The notes under the pieces: model-generated | Databases searched by the model: none | What the model was told of the DNA's origin: nothing | What the model saw: the letters and a program-made list of their open reading frames with translations, nothing else | NCBI GenBank assembly: GCA_022825065.1 | Contig: JAJDYR010000025.1 | Coordinates: 1-51,559, forward strand | Source of the DNA: a bacterium | Lineage (GTDB): Bacteria; UBA8248 | Length of the DNA stretch: 51,559 nucleotides | Reading direction: 5' to 3' | Part shown: positions 33,983 through 43,092 of the stretch, piece by piece | How positions within the stretch are numbered: position 1 is the stretch's first letter | Layout of the letters: each line of letters begins with the position of its first letter | Position numbers and translations under genes: made by a program

Positions 33983-34333
33983 ATGTCCAAGACAGTGGAT
34001 TGGTACTACCATCGCTCCGGCTGAAAGACCTGCGTCAAAACGCAAGCGTTTCTTGCGGAAAATGGTATCGAGGTATCCGAGCAGGCCAGTTCCAGAAAAG
34101 ACGTGGTGGATGAGAGCAACGTCGACTCGGTTCTGGACGGCGTTACGGACGTCTATTCGACCAGGAGCAGAAAGGTGATTCACCTGAATATCAAAAAGGA
34201 AAACCCTGCGCGCGAAGACGTGCTGGCTCTTTTGATGGGCCGCTCGGGCACGCTCAGGGCGCCGGTCATCAAACATCGAAACGCCCTCATCGTCGGTTTC
34301 GACGCGGAAACGTATACAAAGGTTTTGACGTAA
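33983..34333 (+). CDS. ArsC/Spx-like selenoprotein with UxxC active site
   Basis: 116 aa read through an in-frame TGA at 34022-34024 as Sec14. The ATG at 33983 has AGGAG upstream. MSKTVDWYYHRSG-Sec14-Lys-Thr-Cys17 is the expected place of the redox Cys in ArsC-like thioredoxin folds. The chain continues in frame with KTQAFLAENGIEV and ends with a cis-Pro region LRAPVI (Pro94) and HRNALIVGFD, both ArsC/Spx-like. A bacterial SECIS candidate lies 22 nt after the TGA: CGCAAG-CGTTT-CTTGCG (34041-34057), with G in the second loop position. Automated calling would start at 34103 and lose the active site. I recall an 'ArsC family (seleno)protein' family matching this; the substrate is unknown. Confidence 0.88.
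34041..34057 (+). promoter_or_regulatory. Bacterial SECIS element (ArsC-like selenoprotein)
   Basis: A 6 bp perfect stem CGCAAG/CTTGCG with loop CGTTT. The distance from UGA to the apical loop is 22 nt, and G is among the first two loop bases, both within published bSECIS rules as I remember them (16-37 nt; G in loop position 1-2). An alternative hairpin TGCGT-CAAA-ACGCA at 34031-34044 overlaps it. Confidence 0.7.
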
Positions 34334-34349
34334 ATCTTCTCTTGATATC

Positions 34350-35804
34350 TCAGAGGGCCAACTGGCCCTGGGTGGGCTCCGCTCAGCAGAACCACGATTC
34401 GGTCAGACGGGGCGGGCGGATTCGATCGGGCGCGAAGGCGGCCTTTGGCTGCGCCTGATCGGGACGTTCGAGAATATCGGCCGCCAATTCGCGAATCTTG
34501 GAAAAAGTCACGGCGGCGTCCTCCTGACGCGCTGCCGCATCTTCGGCGAGGAGGAGCGCCTCCTGGTGTAGCTTGTCCATTCTCTCATCCGGATGTTCCC
34601 AGCGGTAGATGAAATTCTCTGCATCGAGTCCGGTGATGTATCTCTTCATGTGGGGTGATTCGAGCAAATGGGAGCCCGGCGGCACCAATAGCCGGATGGC
34701 CATCTGTATGGGGTCGACCTCGTCGATCAAGGCGTATTCTTCAATGAAATCAAGCAGATCGAAATAATCCTGCGCGCTCGTCCACGGCGTGAATGCCACC
34801 AGAGACGGCCTGATGGAAACACGCGCCTCCCGGGCGGCTTTCACCAGGTGGAAGACGTCTTCCCGGTTGTGTCCTTTCACCAGATGACCAAGGACGATGT
34901 CGCTTAAAGATTCAACTGCTGTGACGAAAAACGCGCATCCGTATTCTGCGAACTCCGGCAGAAGCGCCTCGTGCTTGATGAGGTGCTCGACCTTGGCCGT
35001 GAAGTCGAAGGTGAGCGAGGGAAACCGCTCGTGCATGGCGCGGGCGACCCGAAGCGCATGAGCGGGGCCGTTCAGGAAATCCGGGTCCGCAAAGGTGATG
35101 TGGCGCGCGCCTTGCGCCGCCAGGTCTTCGATGTCTTCCAGAACCTTCTCTTGGGGCACGATGAAGAAACGGCCCTCGTAAACCGGCGGAATGGGGCAAT
35201 GGAGGCACAAGTGCTTGCAGCCTCGGCTCGCCTCGACGGCTCCCGCAGGATAATGCTGCCCCTCCTTTACGAGGTGGGCGTATGCCTGAAGCGCGGGCAA
35301 TCCTTCTCGGTCGGGCTTGAGCAGGGGGATTTTCTCGAGATACGGGCCGGATGTTCGCTCTCTCGTGGCCGCGCCGGCTACTTCGATGTTCCCGGAGGCT
35401 TGGGACAGTTCTTGAACGAGCCTCACGAGCGGCAGTTCGAACTCGCCGCCGACCGCCGAATCTCCCCCGTTTTCAAGCAGATAGTCCTTGTTGAGCAGGC
35501 CGTAGAGGCCATAGAAGCAGATATGGCACCCCGGGTTCGTCTCGCGTATTTTCGCCGCGACTTCCACGCCGAGCCTGAGCGCGGTGTGCATCGGTACGCT
35601 GATGCCGACGAATTTCGCGTTTGCGATTTTTTCGGGCGAGAAATCCTCCGCCGCGATGTCCATCGCCCAGGGACGGAAGCCCGCTTCGCGCAAAAAAGCC
35701 AGGGGCGAGGCGACGGCCAGGGGCTGGTGGCCCAACTCGTAGCAGGAGACGAGGACGACGGCGCCGGGCGCTCGCCACGCCGAAGCCTTATCGGTTCGGT
35801 TCAC
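34350..35804 (-). CDS. Radical SAM selenoprotein with CUAEP tail
   Basis: 484 aa when TGA at 34385-34383 is read as Sec474. The C-terminus is then ESWFC-Sec-AEP, followed by TQGQLAL and a TGA stop at 34352-34350. This is the tail of the family I know as CUAEP/CCAEP-tail radical SAM protein. An N-terminal B12-binding-like domain (about 15-140) precedes the radical SAM barrel with Cys196-x3-Cys200-x2-Cys203 in EASRGCKHLCLHC. The GTG at 35804 is chosen because the longer TTG frame runs into the terminator of the upstream gene. A SECIS candidate follows the TGA. It is convergent with the ArsC-like selenoprotein gene, 16 bp apart. The reaction is unknown. Confidence 0.88.
34354..34369 (-). promoter_or_regulatory. 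Bacterial SECIS element (CUAEP radical SAM)
   Basis: On the minus strand AGGGCC-AGTT-GGCCCT forms a 6 bp stem and 4-base loop, starting 19 nt after the UGA (UGA to apical loop). The loop again has G in the second position followed by T. The neighbouring SECIS shows the same GTT in its loop. Confidence 0.7.
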
Positions 35805-35826
35805 GGCGAAATCTCTTGTTCGGCAC

Positions 35827-35858
35827 AAAAAAAGCCCCGGGCGCGTGATGCCCGGGGC
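35827..35858 (-). terminator. Rho-independent terminator after the A-type carrier gene
   Basis: GCCCCGGGC (35850-35858) and GCCCGGGGC (35834-35842) as read on the minus strand form a 9 bp stem with a 7-base loop, followed by seven T. It ends the transcript of the gene at 35877-36260 and lies just before the radical SAM start, which must therefore rely on readthrough or its own promoter. Confidence 0.9.
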
Positions 35859-35876
35859 AGGTAAAGCACTGTTTTA

Positions 35877-36260
35877 TCACGTAGTGAACGATTTTCCGCA
35901 GCCGCACATGCCCATGGCGTTGGGGTTGTTGATCTTGAAGCCGGAGCCCTGGAGGCTGTCGACGAAATCGATTTCCGTACCCGCGATGACGGGGTAGCTC
36001 TGGGGGTCCACGAACACGTCGAAGCCTTCGGCGGAGAACACTTTATCCTCGGGGTTGGCGGCCTCTTCGAAATAGAGACCATAGTTGTAACCCGAGCAGC
36101 CGCCGGCGGTGACGGCCAGACGCAGCCCGTGGCCGGTCTTGCCTTCCGCCTCGAGAATCTCGCTCACCTTCTGGTTGGCGAGCGCCGTAACCGTAATGCC
36201 TTCAAGGGCTTGGGGTTTCTTTTGGGACTGATCGAACAGCGTGACCGTTCCATCCGACAT
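35877..36260 (-). CDS. A-type iron-sulfur carrier (HesB/IscA/ErpA family)
   Basis: 127 aa, ATG with AAGGAG upstream. The three family cysteines are present: Cys55 in TAGGCSGYNYGL and Cys119-Gly-Cys121 in MCGCGKSFTT at the C-terminus. They bind and hand over [4Fe-4S] or [2Fe-2S] clusters to client enzymes. The adjacent radical SAM enzyme is a natural client, but the terminator between them argues for separate expression. Which subtype (ErpA, IscA, SufA) cannot be decided. Confidence 0.93.
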   Translation of the reverse strand: MSDGTVTLFDQSQKKPQALEGITVTALANQKVSEILEAEGKTGHGLRLAVTAGGCSGYNYGLYFEEAANPEDKVFSAEGFDVFVDPQSYPVIAGTEIDFVDSLQGSGFKINNPNAMGMCGCGKSFTT

Positions 36261-36484
36261 CGGTTGTTTCTCCTTGACCTTGATAAGGGCTGTTGAGATT
36301 TATCGACTTGTCGTTATGACCACATACCAAATATACCTCATTTCGCCTTTTTTGCAAAGGCTGATCCCCATATATCTTTGAAATACAGGCTTGTTCATGA
36401 ATGAAGCCGCTTTTTCCCTCCCGAGCGGACAGGGAACCCCTCTGGCGCATATCGAAAAATTATACATGATGTATCTTATAAAAC

Positions 36485-36513
36485 TTGACAATAAAAGACT
36501 AAGATATTATATT
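36485..36513 (+). promoter_or_regulatory. Sigma-70-type promoter upstream of clpB
   Basis: TTGACA (36485-36490), 17 bp spacer, TATATT (36508-36513). This would start transcription about 150 bases before the clpB ATG, leaving the three TTTATCGAA sites within the leader. Confidence 0.7.
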
Positions 36514-36578
36514 TTTCTTGCGTCTATAAGCCTCGGCCGCCTCCGGTTTCCGGGATTGACGAGGTTTCAGTCGCGGGG

Positions 36579-36634
36579 AAATTTATCGAAATACGGTGGA
36601 AATTTATCGAATTTTACCGATATTTATCGAAATT
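36579..36634. promoter_or_regulatory. Three tandem TTTATCGAA operator-like repeats
   Basis: The nonamer TTTATCGAA lies at 36582-36590, 36603-36611 and 36623-36631, spaced 21 and 20 bp, close to two helical turns. Each is preceded by AAA or ATA and followed by A/T-rich bases. CGGT and ACCG bracket the central copy symmetrically. The spacing and position suggest a binding array for a heat-shock regulator; the HspR encoded at 42685 is a candidate, but its classical HAIR sequence is not seen here. Confidence 0.6.
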
Positions 36635-36671
36635 TTCATCAATTCCACCGGGAAATTCGGAGCGCACTTCC

Positions 36672-39302
36672 ATGAATTTTGAGCAATTCACCCACAAGAC
36701 GCAAGAGGCCCTCCAGCATGCCCAGGAGTCGGCCCGGACGAGAGGCCACCAGGGCGTCATGCCCGCGCACGTCATCCTCGCGCTTCTGGATCAGCCCGAA
36801 GGCGTGCTTGCGCCCCTGATCGAGAAGGCGGGGCTGAAGGTCCACGTCTTGAGCCGCGAACTCGAAGCCTCCCTCGAGAAGCTCCCGAAGGTCGCCGCAA
36901 ACGACGGCCCCATGTATGTCGCCCAGGAGCTGGCGGCGCTCTTCCAGGCGGCCCAGCGCGAGGCGAAGGCCATGGCCGATGAATACGTGAGCGGCGAGCA
37001 TCTGCTCCTGGCCGCATTGGAGAACGGCGACGCGGAGATCAGGAAAATCCTGCGCGCGGCCGGGCTCGACCGCGAGGCCGTCCTCGCGGCGCTCAAGGAT
37101 ATCCGAGGGAGCCAGCGCATCACCGATCAGAACGCGGAGAGCCGCTACCAGGCGCTCGAGCGGTTTGCGATCGACCTCACCGGCCAGGCCCGCGCGGGCA
37201 GGCTCGACCCCGTCGTGGGCCGCGAGGAGGAGATCAGGCGCGTCATGCAGGTGCTCTCCCGGCGCACGAAGAACAACCCGGTGCTCATCGGAGACCCCGG
37301 CGTGGGCAAGACCGCCATCGTCGAGGGTCTGGCGCAGCGCATCGTGGACGGCGACGTGCCCGAGGGTCTCAGAGGCAAGCGCCTGCTCACTCTCGACATC
37401 GGCTCGCTCATCGCGGGCTCCAAGTTCCGGGGCGAGTTCGAGGACAGGCTCAAGGCCGTGCTGAAGGAAGTGAGCGAATCGGCGGGCGAGATCGTCCTGT
37501 TCATCGACGAGCTTCACACCGTCGTGGGCGCGGGCGCCGCGGAGGGGGCGGTGGACGCCTCCAATCTCTTAAAGCCCGCGCTCGCCCGTGGGGAACTCCA
37601 CTGCGTGGGCGCCACCACGCTCGATGAATACCGGAAACACATCGAGAAGGACGCGGCGCTCGAACGGCGCTTTCAGCCGGTGATGGTGGATGAGCCGAAT
37701 ATGGAGGACGCCGTCTCCATCCTGCGGGGTCTCAAGGAGCGATACGAGATTCACCACGGCGTCCGCATCCTGGACAACGCCCTGGTCGCCGCCGTCGCGC
37801 TCTCGCATCGCTACATCAGCGACCGCCATCTGCCGGACAAGGCCATCGACCTGATCGACGAGGCCGCGAGCGGCCTGCGGCTCGAACTGGACAGCCTGCC
37901 CAAGGACATCGACCGGCAGGAGCGCGAACTCCTGCGCCTGCGGATCGAGGAGCGCGCCCTGGAGAGCGAAGAAGACGAGGGCAGCCGGGAGCGGTTGGCG
38001 CAGATACGCGAGCAGATATCCGCTCTCGATGAGCAGAGCAGCGCCCGGAGAAGCAAATGGGCGGAGGAGAAAGAAGAAATCTCCCGGGTGCGCGAACTCA
38101 AGGAGCGCATCGAGGAGCTCAAGGCCGAAGCCCAGCGCGCCGAGCGCGAGGGAGATCTGGGCCGGGCGGCGGAGCTTCGCTACGGCGGGATCATCGCGGC
38201 GGAGAAGGAAATGGCCGACGCGGAAGAAGACCTCGAAAAAAGAACCAACGGCCGCATGTTGAAAGAGGAGATCACCGAGGACGACGTGGCCGCCGTCGTG
38301 AGCCGCTGGACGGGGGTCAACGTGAGCCGGCTGCTCGAGACGGAGCGGGAGAAGCTCCTGCAGATGGAGGCGAACATCCACAAGCGCGTCGTGGGCCAGG
38401 ACAGGGCGGTGGAAGCCCTCTCCGAAGCCGTGCGCCGCGCCCGCGCGGGCATCATGGACGAGAACCGCCCCGTCGGCTCGTTCATCTTCCTGGGCCCCAC
38501 CGGCGTGGGCAAGACAGAACTCGCCCGCGCGCTCGCGGAGTTCCTGTTCGACGACGAGTCGGCGATGGTTCGCGTGGACATGAGCGAATACATGGAAAAA
38601 CACGCCGTCGCCAGGCTCATCGGCGCGCCTCCCGGCTACGTCGGCTACGAGGAGGGGGGGCAGCTCACCGAGGCCGTCCGCAGGAAGCCTTACTCGGTAG
38701 TGCTGCTGGACGAGATCGAAAAAGCGCACCCCGAGACCTTCAACCTGCTCCTGCAACTCCTCGATGACGGACGCCTCACGGACGGGCACGGCCGCACGGT
38801 CGATTTCCGAAACGCCGTCATCATCATGACGAGCAACGTGGGGACAGAAGAACTTTCGAGAAACGAGATCGGCTTCGCCGGAGGCGGCGTGGAAGAGGCC
38901 GATCAGTCCAATGGATTACTCGCGGCGCTCGGCAGGGTGTTCCGGCCCGAGTTCCTGAACCGCGTCGATGAGATCATCGTCTTCCGCGCGCTCACGAAGG
39001 AGCAGATCGCGGAGATCGTGGAGATCCAGTTGCGGGAACTCGAAAAACGCCTGGAAGCGCAGAAGATCAGGCTGCGTCTCACGGACGCCGCCAGGAGCTT
39101 CCTGGCCGAGCGCGGCTACGACCCCGTCTACGGGGCGCGGCCGCTCAAGCGGGCGATCCAGACTTATGTGATGAACCCGCTCAGCAGGAAGCTTCTCGCC
39201 GGAGAATTCGAAGCCGGAGAAACCGTGGAGGCGGACCACCCGGAGGGAGCGGATGCGCTCGCCTTCGCCGTACTCATGGAGGCGGAAGCGGTGGAGACTT
39301 GA
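36672..39302 (+). CDS. clpB: Disaggregase ClpB
   Basis: 876 aa Hsp100 chaperone that threads aggregated proteins through its hexamer with DnaK-DnaJ-GrpE. The N domain (1-145) is followed by AAA1 (Walker A GDPGVGKT, 207-214), a long middle coiled-coil with glutamate/arginine-rich propeller (about 410-525) and AAA2 (Walker A GPTGVGKT, 608-615; SEYMEKHAV and [13 protein letters not shown] pore-2 loop follow). The end is [20 protein letters not shown]. The ATG is at 36672; the ribosome binding site is weak (CGGAGCG, 10 bases upstream). It is separated from dnaK by a repeat. Confidence 0.98.
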   Translation: MNFEQFTHKTQEALQHAQESARTRGHQGVMPAHVILALLDQPEGVLAPLIEKAGLKVHVLSRELEASLEKLPKVAANDGPMYVAQELAALFQAAQREAKAMADEYVSGEHLLLAALENGDAEIRKILRAAGLDREAVLAALKDIRGSQRITDQNAESRYQALERFAIDLTGQARAGRLDPVVGREEEIRRVMQVLSRRTKNNPVLIGDPGVGKTAIVEGLAQRIVDGDVPEGLRGKRLLTLDIGSLIAGSKFRGEFEDRLKAVLKEVSESAGEIVLFIDELHTVVGAGAAEGAVDASNLLKPALARGELHCVGATTLDEYRKHIEKDAALERRFQPVMVDEPNMEDAVSILRGLKERYEIHHGVRILDNALVAAVALSHRYISDRHLPDKAIDLIDEAASGLRLELDSLPKDIDRQERELLRLRIEERALESEEDEGSRERLAQIREQISALDEQSSARRSKWAEEKEEISRVRELKERIEELKAEAQRAEREGDLGRAAELRYGGIIAAEKEMADAEEDLEKRTNGRMLKEEITEDDVAAVVSRWTGVNVSRLLETEREKLLQMEANIHKRVVGQDRAVEALSEAVRRARAGIMDENRPVGSFIFLGPTGVGKTELARALAEFLFDDESAMVRVDMSEYMEKHAVARLIGAPPGYVGYEEGGQLTEAVRRKPYSVVLLDEIEKAHPETFNLLLQLLDDGRLTDGHGRTVDFRNAVIIMTSNVGTEELSRNEIGFAGGGVEEADQSNGLLAALGRVFRPEFLNRVDEIIVFRALTKEQIAEIVEIQLRELEKRLEAQKIRLRLTDAARSFLAERGYDPVYGARPLKRAIQTYVMNPLSRKLLAGEFEAGETVEADHPEGADALAFAVLMEAEAVET

Positions 39303-39734
39303 ACCCCTTTGGATGCGGGGTTGTAGAAAAACCCGCGGAAGGAGGGTTTGGTTTTGTAGGGGCCGCATATGGGGTTGTTGAAAAAGCCTTTGTCAAAGGA
39401 GTACCCCTCCCTTGTCAGGGGATAAAGGCAACCCCCCCTACCCCCCCTTGACAGGGGGGTAAAAAAGACCGACGCCCCGGCAGGTGGGGGATATGAAAAA
39501 AGACGACGCCCGCCGCCGGGCCGAGAGGGTTTTGCTTTTTCTTACCCCCCTGTCAAGGGGGGGTAGGGGGGGTTGGTTTTCAGGGCGACGAGGGGAAGCT
39601 CGAAGTCGCGCCGGTGGGGAGAGTGAAAAAAGCCAGGCACGGGAGAGTCGTTTTGTAGAGGGAAATATGAATTGATCGGCAGGGAAGCCGTCAACTCTAA
39701 TATATAATTCGCGTTCGAATAAGGAGAAAGATTG
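39303..39734. repeat. Gap with MITE-like copy B2 and a TTTTTCAACAACCCC tag
   Basis: GGGGTTGTTGAAAAAGCC at about 39372-39389 is the inverse of the tag seen elsewhere. The B2 element at 39430-39574 has both C-rich/G-rich inverted ends and the inner AAAAAAGACGACGCCCGCC segment. Downstream, 39700-39716 (TATATAATTCGCGTTCG) is the probable dnaK promoter area, with ATTCG-CGTT-CGAAT as an inverted repeat. Confidence 0.8.
39430..39574. repeat. MITE-like element with C-rich terminal inverted repeats (copy B2)
   Basis: The left end reads AACCCCCCCTACCCCCC then CTTGACAGGGGGGTA; the right end is TTACCCCCCTGTCAAGGGGG then GGGTAGGGGGGGTT, its inverse. It shares the internal ATATGAAAAAAGACGACGCC and GCCGAGAGGGTTTTGCTTTTT with copies B4 and B5. 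No coding capacity. Confidence 0.85.
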
Positions 39735-41651
39735 ATGTCGAAGGTAATCGGAATTGATTTGGGCACCACCAACTCGGTCGTCTCCGTCATGGAGGGTGGA
39801 CAGCCTACGGTCATCGCCAACCAGGAGGGCAACCGCACGACGCCCAGCGTCGTGGCGTTCACCGACGACGGGGAGAAGCTCGTCGGCCTCGTGGCCAAAC
39901 GCCAGGCGGTGACCAACCCGACCAGGACCATCTATTCCGCAAAACGCTTCATGGGCAGGCGTTTCGCCGAGGTGCCCGAGGAAGTCACCATCGTGCTCTA
40001 TGAGGTCGTGAAGTCGGACAGCGGCGACGCGCGCATCAAGATCGACGGCAAGGAACACGCTCCTCCCGAGATTTCGGCGAGCGTGCTGCAAAAGCTCAAG
40101 CAGGCCGCGGAGGACTACCTGGGCGAGCAGGTGACCGAGGCGGTCGTCACGGTGCCCGCGTATTTCAACGACAGCCAGCGCCAGGCGACGAAGGACGCCG
40201 GAAAAATCGCCGGTCTCAACGTCCAGCGCATCATCAACGAACCCACGGCCGCCGCCCTCGCCTACGGACTCGACAAGAAGGCGGATCAGACCATCGCCGT
40301 GTACGACTTCGGCGGGGGCACGTTCGACATCTCCATCCTCGAGGTGGGGGACAACGTGGTCGAGGTGAAGGCCACGAACGGCGATACGCACCTGGGCGGC
40401 GACAACATCGACCACCGGATCATCGAGTGGATGGCCGAGGAGTTCAAGAAGGATCAGGGCATCGACATCTCCGGCGACCCGATGGCGCTTCAGCGCCTGC
40501 GCGAGGAATCCGAGAAGGCGAAGATCGAGCTTTCGAGTTCGATGGAGACGACGATCAACCTGCCGTTCATCACGGCGGACGCCTCGGGCCCCAAGCACCT
40601 GAACCTGAAGCTCACGCGCGCGAAACTCGAGCAGCTGACCGGCGATCTGGTGGAGAAGACGCTGGGTCCCTGCCGCCGCGCGCTCGATGACGCCAAGGTC
40701 CAGCCCGGCGACATCGACGAGGTCGTGCTGGTGGGCGGCTCCACGCGGATGCCGCTGGTGCAGGAGACGGTGGAGAAATTTTTCGGAAAAGAACCCCACA
40801 AGGGCGTGAACCCCGATGAGGTCGTGGCGGTCGGCGCGGGCGTTCAGGGCGGCGTGCTCGCGGGCGACGTGAAGGACGTGCTGCTGCTGGACGTCACCCC
40901 GCTCTCGCTGGGTATCGAGACGCTGGGCGGCGTGTCCACCAAGCTCATCGAGCGCAACACGACGATACCCGTCAAGAAGAGCGAGACCTTCTCGACCGCG
41001 GCGGACAACCAGCCCTCCGTCGAGGTGCACGTCTTACAGGGCGAGCGCGAGATGGCCTCGGGCAACCGCTCGCTGGGCAAGTTCCATCTCGTCGGCATTC
41101 CCGCTGCGCCCCGGGGCGTTCCCCAGATCGAGGTGACCTTCGACATCGACGCCAACGGCATCGTGAACGTCTCCGCCAAGGACCTGGGCACAGGCAAGGA
41201 GCAGGCGATCACCATCACGAGTTCGAGCGGTCTCTCCGAGGATGAGATCAACAACATGGTGGCCGATGCGGACGAGCACGCCGAGGAGGACAAGAAACGG
41301 CGCGAGGCCGTCGAGGCGAGGAACATGGCCGACAGCATGGCGTACAGCACGGAGAAGATGCTCAAGGAGAACGAAGAGAAGGTGTCGGCCGAAGACAAGA
41401 AAGAGATTGAGGACGCCATCGCCGCGCTCCGGGCGGTTCTCGCGAAAGAGGACGCGACGGTGGAGGAGATCAAGGAAGCGCAGGAAAAACTCGAGGCGGC
41501 CTCGCACAAGCTCGCGCAGGCGATGTACGAACAGGCGAGCCAGGCCGGCGACGGCGCCGAGACGCCTGAGTCCGGCGGCGGTGAGAACGGCGCGCCCGCG
41601 GGCGACGTCGTGGATGCGGAGTTCGAGGAAGTGGACAAGGACAAGTCCTAA
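39735..41651 (+). CDS. dnaK: Chaperone DnaK (Hsp70)
   Basis: 638 aa ATP-dependent chaperone. N-terminal ATPase domain: [10 protein letters not shown] (6-15), [17 protein letters not shown] and [15 protein letters not shown]. The substrate-binding domain follows, with a helical lid from about 505. The tail is acidic, ending [12 protein letters not shown]. The ATG at 39735 is preceded by AAGGAG; a TTG three bases earlier is less likely. It begins the cluster dnaK-dnaJ(type II)-hspR-htpX-grpE-dnaJ-DUF1844-rpoZ. Confidence 0.98.
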   Translation: MSKVIGIDLGTTNSVVSVMEGGQPTVIANQEGNRTTPSVVAFTDDGEKLVGLVAKRQAVTNPTRTIYSAKRFMGRRFAEVPEEVTIVLYEVVKSDSGDARIKIDGKEHAPPEISASVLQKLKQAAEDYLGEQVTEAVVTVPAYFNDSQRQATKDAGKIAGLNVQRIINEPTAAALAYGLDKKADQTIAVYDFGGGTFDISILEVGDNVVEVKATNGDTHLGGDNIDHRIIEWMAEEFKKDQGIDISGDPMALQRLREESEKAKIELSSSMETTINLPFITADASGPKHLNLKLTRAKLEQLTGDLVEKTLGPCRRALDDAKVQPGDIDEVVLVGGSTRMPLVQETVEKFFGKEPHKGVNPDEVVAVGAGVQGGVLAGDVKDVLLLDVTPLSLGIETLGGVSTKLIERNTTIPVKKSETFSTAADNQPSVEVHVLQGEREMASGNRSLGKFHLVGIPAAPRGVPQIEVTFDIDANGIVNVSAKDLGTGKEQAITITSSSGLSEDEINNMVADADEHAEEDKKRREAVEARNMADSMAYSTEKMLKENEEKVSAEDKKEIEDAIAALRAVLAKEDATVEEIKEAQEKLEAASHKLAQAMYEQASQAGDGAETPESGGGENGAPAGDVVDAEFEEVDKDKS

Positions 41652-41675
41652 GGGTTCTGCCCGGATGAGGATGGT

Positions 41676-42629
41676 ATGGCGAAGCGTGATTATTACGAGG
41701 TGCTGGGGATTGACCGGAGCGCCTCGGAAGCGGAACTGAAGCGCGCTTTCAAGAAGCTGGCGCGGACGTATCACCCCGACGTGAACCCGGGGGATGCGAA
41801 GGCCGAGGAGCGCTTCAAGGAGATCAGCGAGGCCTACGCCGTCATCTCGGACCCCGAGAAGCGCAGAAAATACGACGCCATGGGGCATGCCGCCTTCGGC
41901 GGGGGCAGTCCCTGGGGCGAAGGCGCCCCGCCCGGCATGGAGGACATCCTGCGCGAATTCGGCCTCGGCGATATTTTCGGCGGGATTTTCGGCGGCGCGC
42001 GCGGGGGTGCGGCGCGCGGCGGCTTTCACGCGCAGCCCCAGGCCCCCCGGAAGGGCCAGGACGTGAACTACTCGATGGAGATCGGTTTCGACGATTCCCT
42101 GAAGGGACTCAACACCACCATCACCGTGCCCAAGACCACGAACGAGAACGGGAAAATCCAGCACACCACCGAGCGCATTCAGGTGAAGATACCGCCCGGC
42201 GTCTCGAACGGATCGCGCATCCGGCTGGCGGGCAAGGGGGAAACCTCGCTGAACGGAGGGCCGCAGGGGGACCTCTTCATCGTCACAAAGGTGCGCGAAC
42301 ACCCCTTCTTCGAGCGCAAGGGGGATAATCTGTACCTCGAGCTTCCCGTCAGCCTCGGCGAGGCGCTGCTGGGGGCGCGCGTGGAGATCAACACCTTCGA
42401 GGGGGTGACGAAGATGACGATTCCCCCTTCGACCCAGAACGGCCAGGTTTTCAGGCTTTCGGGAAAGGGCGCTCCGAAACTCAAGGGCTCGGGCAAGGGC
42501 GATTTGTTCATCAGGGTCCAGGTCTTGTTGCCCGATCAGATGGATGAGGAGAGCAGGGAGATCGTCCGCGAACTCGAACGGCGAAACCCCACGTCGCCGC
42601 GCGCGAACATGACGGGCGTGAGCATGTAG
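41676..42629 (+). CDS. DnaJ-class co-chaperone without zinc fingers (CbpA-like)
   Basis: 317 aa type II J-protein. The J domain (about 3-68) has HPD (in RTYHPDVNPG); a Gly/Phe-rich stretch follows (GIFGGARGGAARGGF). The zinc-finger region is absent, and two C-terminal beta domains remain (VKIPPGVSNGSRIRLAGKG, and KLKGSGKGDLFIRV at the end). It activates DnaK ATPase on a client subset. The start at 41676 follows GGATGAGGATGGT. Its place between dnaK and hspR resembles the HspR-type dnaK operons of actinobacteria and some deltaproteobacteria. Confidence 0.94.
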   Translation: MAKRDYYEVLGIDRSASEAELKRAFKKLARTYHPDVNPGDAKAEERFKEISEAYAVISDPEKRRKYDAMGHAAFGGGSPWGEGAPPGMEDILREFGLGDIFGGIFGGARGGAARGGFHAQPQAPRKGQDVNYSMEIGFDDSLKGLNTTITVPKTTNENGKIQHTTERIQVKIPPGVSNGSRIRLAGKGETSLNGGPQGDLFIVTKVREHPFFERKGDNLYLELPVSLGEALLGARVEINTFEGVTKMTIPPSTQNGQVFRLSGKGAPKLKGSGKGDLFIRVQVLLPDQMDEESREIVRELERRNPTSPRANMTGVSM

Positions 42630-42684
42630 TCATGGGCGGATGCGGGCGTGGGCAGACATATGACGAGAGGCTCAGGAGAGGATA

Positions 42685-43092
42685 ATGGCGCGTAGAGGCG
42701 TGAGAGACGGGCGCTACACCATCAGCGCGGTGGCCGAGATGTTCGAGATTCACCAGCAGACGCTCCGGATGTATGAGCGCCAGGGTCTCATCGAGCCGAA
42801 CCGCAGCGAGGGCGGGACGCGCTATTACTCCGAGGAACATATCGATCAACTGGAAGTCATCATGGCGCTCACGCGGGACATGGGCGTGAATCTGGCGGGC
42901 GTGCAGGTCATCATCGAGCTTCGCGATAAGCTGATGAGCGCGCTCGAGCGCCTCGGCGAACTCGAGGAACTGATCGAGAGCCGGGCGTTCGAGGAATTCC
43001 GCGAGCAGATGAACAACGCGACGCCAGAGATGCAGGCCATGATACCTTCGGTCGCCGCCAAACTCGTGCGTGTCAGGAGGAGGCGGTTGTGA
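42685..43092 (+). CDS. hspR: HspR-like MerR-family heat-shock repressor
   Basis: 135 aa. The N-terminal winged helix (about 12-80) has [38 protein letters not shown] and the helix [21 protein letters not shown] coiled helix follows (about 95-115). HspR homologues repress dnaK and clpB and sense heat through DnaK binding. Location within the dnaK operon fits autoregulation. AGGAGAGGATA precedes the ATG; the stop overlaps the htpX GTG start (GTGA). Confidence 0.88.
   Translation: MARRGVRDGRYTISAVAEMFEIHQQTLRMYERQGLIEPNRSEGGTRYYSEEHIDQLEVIMALTRDMGVNLAGVQVIIELRDKLMSALERLGELEELIESRAFEEFREQMNNATPEMQAMIPSVAAKLVRVRRRRL

Larger units (their letters stand above)
36261..36671. other. AT-rich regulatory gap upstream of clpB
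   Basis: About 410 bp without a convincing gene. It holds a near-consensus promoter at 36485-36513, then three repeats TTTATCGAA at 36582, 36603 and 36623, then clpB at 36672. A frame at 36391-36675 is not protein-like. Confidence 0.7.

Noticed and set aside
34022..34024. In-frame TGA in the ArsC-like gene taken as a nonsense mutation (pseudogene)
   Set aside because: It is precisely at the active-site redox position, the rest of the frame is intact and protein-like, and a SECIS-like hairpin follows, so Sec insertion explains it better.
34383..34385. TGA after WFC as the true stop of the radical SAM gene
   Set aside because: The read-through yields the CUAEP tail and a second stop ten codons later, with a SECIS hairpin between; the coincidence is too specific.
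36579..36634. CRISPR array
   Set aside because: Only three 9 bp repeats with 11-12 bp between; far too short, and placed as an operator array.
36485..36671. HspR HAIR operator (CTTGAGT-N7-ACTCAAG) or CIRCE upstream of clpB
   Set aside because: Neither sequence is present here or in the dnaK upstream region.
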